Under the pieces are notes generated by a model. That model did no database searches. It was not told the origin of the DNA and worked only from the letters and a program-made list of their open reading frames with translations. A DNA stretch of 10,537 bases, taken from NCBI GenBank assembly GCA_035316025.1, contig DATFXL010000116.1, positions 1 to 10,537 of the forward strand. The letters run 5' to 3'. Shown here in pieces: positions 5,786 through 10,537 of the stretch. Position 1 is the first letter of the stretch. Each line of letters starts with the position of its first letter. The position numbers were made by a program, and so were the translations under genes. This stretch comes from JALZAA01 sp035316025. Lineage in GTDB: Bacteria > Actinomycetota > Acidimicrobiia > IMCC26256 > JACDBD01.

Positions 5786-6850
5786 TCAAGCCTCGTCTGC
5801 GGCGCGCGCCGACTTGCTGGTCAGCATGAAGGTCTCGAGGACGGAAGCAGCCTTCCCCGATTCGATTGCCGCGGTCGCCTGGTCGAGTCCGGCGCCGAGG
5901 TCGGGGACGGCGCCGGCGACGAGGAGGGCGGCCGCCGCGTTCAGCGCGACGACGTCACGCACCGGTCCGGGCTCGCCGTCGAGCATCCGCTCGGCGATCG
6001 CGACGTTGGCGGCGGCGTCGCCACCGACGATCTCTTCCGGCTCGGCCACGGCGATCCCGTACTCGCGGGGATCGAGCGTCGTCGTCTCCACGGTGCCGTC
6101 TGTGAGGTCCCACACCGTGGACACGGTGGTCGTGGTCAGTTCGTCGAGGCCGTCGCCGCCACAGAAGACCATCGCCCGCTCGACTCCGAGCTCGGCGAGG
6201 GTGTGGGCCATGCGCTCGGCCATCGACGGATCCGAGACGCCGAGAACCCGCCGGCGCACGCCGGCCGGGTTGGCGAGCGGCCCCAGGAAGTTGAACGTCG
6301 TGGGCGTGCCGAGCTCCCGGCGTGCCGGGCCCGCAAACCGCAGGGCGGGGTGGTACTTCGGTGCGAAGCAGAACCCGATGCCCGCCTCCTCGACGCATCG
6401 CGCCACGCCCTCGGGGCCGAGGTCGATCACGACCCCGAACGCCTCGAGGACGTCTGCCGACCCGCACGCCGAGGACGCCGCCCGGTTGCCATGCTTGGCA
6501 ACTCGCACTCCGGCGCCGGCGGCGACGAGCGCGGCCAGCGTCGAGATGTTCACGGTTCCCGACCGGTCACCGCCCGTGCCGCACGTGTCGACCACCGGCC
6601 CGCCCGGGCCGTCGAGGGGGATGTCCACGGTCTGCGCGAACCGCAGCATGGTGCGGGCGAGCGCGGCGAGCTCGGCGGCCGTCTCCCCCTTGGCCCGGAG
6701 CGCGACGGCGAAGCCCGCGATCTGGGCGTCGGTCGCCTCGCCGGCGAGGATCGCGGCCATGGTCTGCTCGGCGAGCTCGGGCGGGAGGTCCTCCCGCCGG
6801 AGGAGCCGCCCGATCACGTCGGGCCACAGCGGGCTGGTGGGAGCGGTCAT
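5786..6850 (-). CDS. trpD: Anthranilate phosphoribosyltransferase
   Basis: This enzyme transfers phosphoribose from PRPP to anthranilate, the second committed step of tryptophan synthesis, in the cytosol. The 354-aa length is normal. An N-terminal helical domain (1-75) precedes the PRPP loop DTCGTGGD (88-95), NIST (101-104), KHGNRAASSACGSADVLE (119-136; the anthranilate site usually starts KHGNR), FCFAPKYHPA (160-169), the RRELG and NFLGPLANP segments (177-195), and DGLDE, where acidic residues bind Mg2+. All key residues appear intact. The ATG has AGAAG 5 nt upstream. No other trp gene is in the window: it lies 25 bp after an acyl-CoA dehydrogenase gene and 3 nt before a zinc-ribbon membrane protein. 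Stand-alone trpD is common in actinobacteria. No attenuator or leader peptide is visible in the 25-bp gap. Confidence 0.97.
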   Translation of the reverse strand: MTAPTSPLWPDVIGRLLRREDLPPELAEQTMAAILAGEATDAQIAGFAVALRAKGETAAELAALARTMLRFAQTVDIPLDGPGGPVVDTCGTGGDRSGTVNISTLAALVAAGAGVRVAKHGNRAASSACGSADVLEAFGVVIDLGPEGVARCVEEAGIGFCFAPKYHPALRFAGPARRELGTPTTFNFLGPLANPAGVRRRVLGVSDPSMAERMAHTLAELGVERAMVFCGGDGLDELTTTTVSTVWDLTDGTVETTTLDPREYGIAVAEPEEIVGGDAAANVAIAERMLDGEPGPVRDVVALNAAAALLVAGAVPDLGAGLDQATAAIESGKAASVLETFMLTSKSARAADEA

Positions 6851-6875
6851 CGATACTTCTCGTGGGGCGTCCGGC

Positions 6876-8042
6876 TCAATCCCACCACAGATCGTGGTCC
6901 AAGACGCCCCGCGCGATCAGCCCCAGCTGCACCTGCGTCGTGCCTTCGACGATCGTGAGCTGCTTGGCGTCCCGGTAGTAGAGCTCGGTGGGATGGTCGG
7001 CCATGTACCCGGCGGCGCCGAGCATCTGCAGCGCTTCCCCCGACACCTTCACTGCCAGCTCGGAGGCGTAGTACTTCGCCATCGACAGGAACGGAACGTA
7101 CTCCTTCGTGAACTCGCCCCGGTCGGCCATCCACGCGGCGCGGTACGTAAGGAGCCGGGCCGCCTCGATCTCGGCCGCCAGTTCGGCGATCTTCCACTGG
7201 ATGCCCTGGAAATCGGCGATCGTCTGCCCGAACGCCTCGCGCTGCTTGCTGTACTCCACCGCGTACATCAAGGCGCCTTCGGCGAGCCCGATGCCGCGGG
7301 CGGCCACGATCGGACGCATCGAGTTGAGCCCGAGCATGGCGAGACGGAACCCTCCGATCTCGCCGACCACGTTCTCGGGCGGCACGCGCACGTCGTCGAG
7401 GACGAGCTCGCCGGTGTCGACACCCTTGACGCCCATCTTCTTGTCGACCCGCCCGACATCGACCCCGGGCCATGAACGCTCGACGACGAACGCGCTCACA
7501 CTGTCGTGGGCGCGCGAGTCGAGGGCGCCCGTCTTGGCGAAGACGCAGTACCAATCGGCCTGGCGAACGCCCGACATCCAGCACTTCGTGCCCGTGAGGA
7601 CCCAGTCGTCGCCGTCGCGCACGGCGCGGGTCCGCATGCCCATGACGTCGCTGCCGGCCTGCGGTTCGGACAATCCGAACGCCGCCCGCGCCTCGCCGGT
7701 CGCGACCGGGCGGACGTAACGCTGGTTCTGCTCCGGGCTCCCCGCGATCATGACGGGTCCGGTCGGAAGCCGCGTCAGCAGGAGCATGAGCGCGGCGGCG
7801 TTGGAATACTTGGCGACCTCTTCGATGGCGATGCTCAGGCCGAGGATGCCGGCACCGGCCCCGCCGTACTCCTCCGGGATGCACAAGCCGGTGAGCCCGG
7901 TGTCGGCGAACAGGGCGAAGAGGTCGTCGGGGTACTCCTCGCTCTCGTCGATCTCCCGGGCACGCGGCGCGACGCGTTCCTGGGCCAGCTTGCGGACGGT
8001 TGCCTGGAGCTCACCGAGCTCATCCGAGAGCTCGAAATCCAC
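6876..8042 (-). CDS. Acyl-CoA dehydrogenase family protein
   Basis: This 388-aa flavoprotein belongs to the acyl-CoA dehydrogenase family, which introduces an alpha-beta double bond into acyl-CoA thioesters and passes electrons to ETF. The order is an N-terminal helical domain (FELSDELGELQATVRKLAQE), IPEEYGG (55-61), AFGLSEPQAGSD (121-132), GTKCWMSG (151-158), the beta domain with MGVKG (203-207), QREAFG (267-272), and the end YYRDAKQLTIVEGTTQVQ. Glu366 in IVEGT occupies the position of the catalytic base in short- and medium-chain enzymes, so the protein is probably active. The start is GTG at 8040-8042; no RBS is seen, but TAGCAT ends 8 nt upstream, suggesting a leaderless transcript. It lies 42 bp after the whiB-family gene and 25 bp before trpD. 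The exact acyl substrate is not readable. Confidence 0.95.
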   Translation of the reverse strand: MDFELSDELGELQATVRKLAQERVAPRAREIDESEEYPDDLFALFADTGLTGLCIPEEYGGAGAGILGLSIAIEEVAKYSNAAALMLLLTRLPTGPVMIAGSPEQNQRYVRPVATGEARAAFGLSEPQAGSDVMGMRTRAVRDGDDWVLTGTKCWMSGVRQADWYCVFAKTGALDSRAHDSVSAFVVERSWPGVDVGRVDKKMGVKGVDTGELVLDDVRVPPENVVGEIGGFRLAMLGLNSMRPIVAARGIGLAEGALMYAVEYSKQREAFGQTIADFQGIQWKIAELAAEIEAARLLTYRAAWMADRGEFTKEYVPFLSMAKYYASELAVKVSGEALQMLGAAGYMADHPTELYYRDAKQLTIVEGTTQVQLGLIARGVLDHDLWWD

Positions 8043-8073
8043 AGCCGATGATGCTACCGGGAGGCGCCGACGA
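8043..8073 (-). promoter_or_regulatory. Promoter-like block before the acyl-CoA dehydrogenase (TCGTCGGCG-N8-TAGCAT)
   Basis: On the minus strand TCGTCGGCG (8065-8073) is followed by exactly 8 nt and TAGCAT (8051-8056), then 8 nt to the GTG. TAGCAT fits TANNNT, placing the transcription start at or next to the GTG. The upstream element matches 7 of 9 positions of the PafBC-dependent RecA-NDp motif TTGTCRGTG, which also uses an 8-nt gap. Confidence 0.5.
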
Positions 8074-8084
8074 TTCGGCTGTTG

Positions 8085-8318
8085 CTACGCCGACTTCCGG
8101 CGTTGACGGATCAGGCGACGCCGCTCGCGCTCGGTGCGGCCACCCCAGACGCCGTGCTTCTCGCGCACGGTCAGGGCGTACTCCAGGCAGGGCTCGCGCA
8201 CGGGACACGTGGCGCAGATCTCCTTGGCGTCGAGGGCCTCGTCCTCGTCGGAGACGGGATAGAAGGTCGCCGGATCGACGCCGCGGCAGCGAGCCTGTTG
8301 ACGCCAGGCCAGATTCAT
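8085..8318 (-). CDS. WhiB-family iron-sulfur transcriptional regulator
   Basis: This 77-aa Wbl protein is a [4Fe-4S] cluster-binding regulator that typically acts with the primary sigma factor and is confined to Actinomycetota and their phages. The four cluster cysteines are C11, C35, C38 and C44 (CxxCxxxxxC). The GVWGG turn is at 56-60 and a basic tail follows (RTERERRRLIRQRRKSA), the usual DNA-binding element. Of the characterised types it looks most like WhiB1/WhiB2, but the paralogue is not certain, so no symbol is given. The ATG at 8316-8318 is preceded by AGAGGTG about 8 nt upstream. A longer open frame reaches 8999 but runs antisense through the exchanger. The gene is divergent from the exchanger across 148 bp and lies 42 bp upstream of the acyl-CoA dehydrogenase. 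Confidence 0.95.
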   Translation of the reverse strand: MNLAWRQQARCRGVDPATFYPVSDEDEALDAKEICATCPVREPCLEYALTVREKHGVWGGRTERERRRLIRQRRKSA

Positions 8319-8377
8319 GGCTTCAGCACCTCTTCGCCGAGCAACACCTCTGCGCCGAGAGGCCGGGGAAAGGGTCC

Positions 8378-8404
8378 AACCAATGGTGTTTTCGTCGTTA
8401 TTCC
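8378..8404 (-). promoter_or_regulatory. Candidate SigR/SigH-like promoter for the whiB-family gene
   Basis: On the minus strand GGAAT (8400-8404) is followed after 19 nt by GTT (8378-8380). The actinobacterial SigR/SigH consensus is GGAAT-N18-GTT, so the spacer is one base long; GGT would fit at N18. Transcription would start about 50 nt before the whiB-family ATG. No good TANNNT element was found for this gene. Confidence 0.25.
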
Positions 8405-8453
8405 CTCCTCCGGCGGTTGAGAACCCCGTCCCGGCCGTTCCGAAGGGCGGCCG

Positions 8454-8459
8454 TAGGAT
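8454..8459 (+). promoter_or_regulatory. -10 element of the exchanger gene, probable leaderless start
   Basis: TAGGAT fits TANNNT and ends 7 nt before the GTG at 8467, so the RNA would begin at or within a base of the start codon. No convincing -35 is seen 16-18 bp upstream. It supports the GTG as start over in-frame codons further 5'. Confidence 0.5.
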
Positions 8460-8466
8460 CCGCGGC

Positions 8467-9798
8467 GTGGCGCCGATCCCTCCCCCGGTCCTTGACGCGG
8501 CCCGCCCCGTTTCCGGACATCCGCGCCGCCAGCTGATCCCGATCGCAGTGGCCGCGGGCCTGACGTTGCCCGCAATCGTCACCCGCCTGAGCGGCAGCGC
8601 ACCCCCTGAATGGCTCGCGGCCGTCATCTTCGGGGTCGGCATCGTCGGCGCCGCGTTCCTGCTCGCGTGGGGCGCGGAGGCGCTGCAGCTCGACGTCTCA
8701 CAGGGTCTCGCGTTGGCGGTGCTGGCGCTCATCGCGGTGCTCCCCGAGTACGCCGTCGACTTCACGTTCGCGCTGAAGGCGGGCGAAGACCCGCACCGAT
8801 ACGCGCCGCTCGCGCTGGCCAACATGACCGGCGGGAACCGGCTGCTCATCGGGATCGGGTGGTCGCTGGTCGTGCTGCTCGCCGCCTGGCGTATGACGCG
8901 CATCGCTCGGACCCGGGGATACGAGGGCCCGCTCGACACCGACGTCACCCTCGACCGGCCCCACGCCATCGAGATCGCGTTCCTCGCCGTCGCATCCATC
9001 TATTCGCTGACCCTGCCGCTGAAGCGCACGCTCAGCCCCGTCGACACGCTCGTCCTCGTCAGCCTGTTCGTCTGGTACGCGGTGCGCATCAGCCGCGCTC
9101 CGGCCGAGGAGCCGCACCTGGCGGGCCCGGCCGAGCTGATCGGCCGGCTGTCCGCGGCGAAGCGCCGACTCGTCGTCGGGCTCATGCTCGCCGGCTCGGC
9201 CGTCGTGATCCTCGCCTCGGCCGAGCCGTTCGCCGAGTCACTCGTGACCACCGGCGAGACGTTCGGGATCAGCACCTTCCTGCTCGTGCAGTGGGTCGCA
9301 CCGCTCGCTTCGGAAGCCCCCGAGTTGCTCGTCGCCGGCTTGTTCGCGTGGCGGCTCAACACCCAAGCAGGCCTCGGCGCGTTGGTCTCCTCGAAGGTGA
9401 ACCAGTGGACGCTGCTCGTCGGGACGTTGCCGCTCGTGTTCTCGGTGTCGGCCGGTGCACTGAGCGGCCTGCCGATCGACGCCCTCCAGCGCGAGGAGTT
9501 GTTCCTCACCGCGGCCCAGTCGGTGTTCGCCGTGGCGGTGCTCACGAACCGGTCGATCAGCGTGCGGGAGGCGATCGCGCTCATGGTGCTCTTCCTCACA
9601 CAGTTCGTCCTCGGCGGCGTGCTCCCGGAGAGTCTGCGGGCAGTCGAACGCGTCGGGGTCGGGATCGTGTATCTCCTGCTGGCGGCGGTCGTCATGTTCC
9701 AACAGCGGCGTTACATCCGGCCGCTCGCCAGGGACGGCTTCCGCACGCGGGTCAGCGAGCTCGTCCATGACCGCGAGCGGGCCCCCGCCGAGGCTTAG
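8467..9798 (+). CDS. Sodium/calcium exchanger (CaCA superfamily) membrane protein
   Basis: This 443-aa integral membrane protein has about ten hydrophobic segments in two related halves, the layout of CaCA antiporters that move Ca2+ against Na+ or H+. The first alpha repeat contains AVLPEYAVDFTFA (90-102; P93/E94) and LANMTGGNRLL (117-127). The second contains PLASEAPELL (279-288; E283, E286) and SSKVNQWTLL, with N312. The conserved acidic residue and Asn of both ion-binding repeats are therefore present. A charged loop near 225-245 joins the halves. The GTG at 8467 was chosen because TAGGAT lies 7 nt upstream and the extra 5' codons are Pro/Arg-rich; an ATG further upstream in the same frame is less likely. 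It is divergent from the whiB-family gene. The transported ion is inferred from the family. Confidence 0.9.
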   Translation: MAPIPPPVLDAARPVSGHPRRQLIPIAVAAGLTLPAIVTRLSGSAPPEWLAAVIFGVGIVGAAFLLAWGAEALQLDVSQGLALAVLALIAVLPEYAVDFTFALKAGEDPHRYAPLALANMTGGNRLLIGIGWSLVVLLAAWRMTRIARTRGYEGPLDTDVTLDRPHAIEIAFLAVASIYSLTLPLKRTLSPVDTLVLVSLFVWYAVRISRAPAEEPHLAGPAELIGRLSAAKRRLVVGLMLAGSAVVILASAEPFAESLVTTGETFGISTFLLVQWVAPLASEAPELLVAGLFAWRLNTQAGLGALVSSKVNQWTLLVGTLPLVFSVSAGALSGLPIDALQREELFLTAAQSVFAVAVLTNRSISVREAIALMVLFLTQFVLGGVLPESLRAVERVGVGIVYLLLAAVVMFQQRRYIRPLARDGFRTRVSELVHDRERAPAEA

Positions 9799-9801
9799 CG
9801 T
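9796..9801 (+). promoter_or_regulatory. Possible -10 element of the four-helix membrane protein gene
   Basis: TAGCGT fits TANNNT and ends 6 nt before the GTG at 9808. Its first three bases are the TAG stop of the exchanger. No -35 is visible and no RBS precedes the GTG, so either a leaderless transcript or read-through from the exchanger is possible. Confidence 0.35.
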
Positions 9802-9807
9802 GACAGC

Positions 9808-10266
9808 GTGAGTCCACCGGACGTCGACGCTCCCGCCACCGTCCGCTGGCCCGCGGTGATCCGCGGCGCGCTGCTCGGGCTCGCGCTCGTCATCCCGATC
9901 ACCATCGTCGGAGCCGTCCTGGACCGCGCGATGGACGACTTCGAGGACTCGGGCTGGCGCGTCCTCCTCGCGCTGCTGGTCGCGGCGGCGTTCGTGCCCG
10001 CCGGCGCCTACGCCGCCCGCCTCGCCCGCGCCGCGCCCCTCACGAACGGCGCGCTCGCCGGGCTCGGCGCGTTCCTCGTGTGGCTGCCGCTCCGGCTGCT
10101 GATCTGGTTCACCCGGAACGACGACCAGGGGCTGGTCAGTGGGCACGATCCCGTGTTCCGCCCCGGTCAGCTGTTCGGCTTCCTGGTCATCTCCACCGCG
10201 TTGGGGATGCTCGGCGGATTCCTCGCCTCACGACGATGGGCACACGACGATTCCGGCGGCGGTTGA
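9808..10266 (+). CDS. Small membrane protein with four predicted TM helices, unknown function
   Basis: This 152-aa protein has four hydrophobic segments at about 16-38, 51-70, 79-101 and 121-140, with short polar links (DRAMDDFEDSG; FTRNDDQGLVSGHDP) and a charged C-terminus. The helices are rich in Gly and Ala. I do not recognise the family and see no catalytic motif. The GTG start at 9808 is 9 bp after the exchanger stop, so the two may be co-transcribed; a TANNNT hexamer just before the GTG suggests an additional leaderless start. It ends about 25 bp before rnpB, so rnpB promoter elements may overlap its end. Coding potential is supported by the consistent hydrophobic pattern in one frame. 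Confidence 0.75.
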   Translation: MSPPDVDAPATVRWPAVIRGALLGLALVIPITIVGAVLDRAMDDFEDSGWRVLLALLVAAAFVPAGAYAARLARAAPLTNGALAGLGAFLVWLPLRLLIWFTRNDDQGLVSGHDPVFRPGQLFGFLVISTALGMLGGFLASRRWAHDDSGGG

Positions 10267-10279
10267 CCCACCCGAGCGC

Positions 10280-10285
10280 GACAAT
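10280..10285 (+). promoter_or_regulatory. Candidate -10 element for rnpB
   Basis: GACAAT agrees with TATAAT at four positions and would start transcription at about 10292, which matches the likely 5' end of the RNase P RNA. TTGACC at 10263-10268 is only 11 bp away, too close to be its -35. Confidence 0.35.
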
Positions 10286-10290
10286 GGTGA

Positions 10291-10537
<247 letters not shown>

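Noticed and set aside
5579..7475. Overlapping long plus-strand frames (459 and 589 codons) over trpD and the acyl-CoA dehydrogenase
   Set aside because: Both overlap genes with intact catalytic motifs on the other strand and show no recognisable fold pattern.
9238..10146. 302-codon minus-strand frame over the exchanger and membrane gene
   Set aside because: Extreme Arg/Glu/His composition is the reverse image of hydrophobic membrane codons.
10263..10268. TTGACC as -35 of rnpB
   Set aside because: The only reasonable -10 (GACAAT) is 11 bp downstream, well short of the required 16-18 bp.

Overview
The window is high-GC, densely packed bacterial chromosome with many GTG starts and several starts that look leaderless. 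A WhiB-family protein, a lineage marker of Actinomycetota, and an RNase P RNA with actinobacterial-type core sequences place it in that phylum. The small cysteine proteins and membrane proteins would suit an environmental lineage such as Acidimicrobiia, but that class is inference. There are no phage genes, insertion sequences, tRNAs or CRISPR arrays, and no gene-free stretch exceeds about 150 bp.

Left part (1-1950). The end of a cytochrome P450 gene is followed 15 bp later by a metal-dependent amidohydrolase (amidohydrolase-2 / ACMSD-like) with a strong ribosome-binding site. They look like an oxidation plus ring- or C-C-cleavage pair from a catabolic operon entering from the left. A 63-aa four-cysteine protein faces them from the other strand. 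Behind its promoter lies what appears to be a 5'-truncated remnant of a YfcE-type metallophosphoesterase (about 1810-1950).

Middle part (1952-4987). An NAD-type short-chain dehydrogenase lies downstream of a 478-aa coiled-coil plus NYN (YacP-like) predicted ribonuclease on the minus strand. Divergent from the nuclease is a YjbQ-family protein (UPF0047). It converges on a small four-cysteine zinc-ribbon protein.

Minus-strand block (5075-8318). Reading right to left: WhiB-family regulator, acyl-CoA dehydrogenase, trpD (anthranilate phosphoribosyltransferase, away from other trp genes), and a zinc-ribbon protein with two membrane helices starting 3 nt after trpD. The 83-aa zinc-ribbon gene may be a last member but has its own strong RBS.

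Right part (8467-10537). A CaCA-type sodium/calcium exchanger and a four-helix membrane protein of unknown function are followed by rnpB, which runs off the right edge.

The least expected signal is regulatory. The small Cys-rich gene and the dehydrogenase share a promoter-like block: GTCACAC, 8 nt, a -10-like hexamer, 6 nt, start codon, with identical spacing. The acyl-CoA dehydrogenase has the same layout with a sequence closer to the actinobacterial PafBC/RecA-NDp element. No clearly new multi-gene system is visible; the genes are mostly known families plus several conserved-looking small proteins of unknown role.
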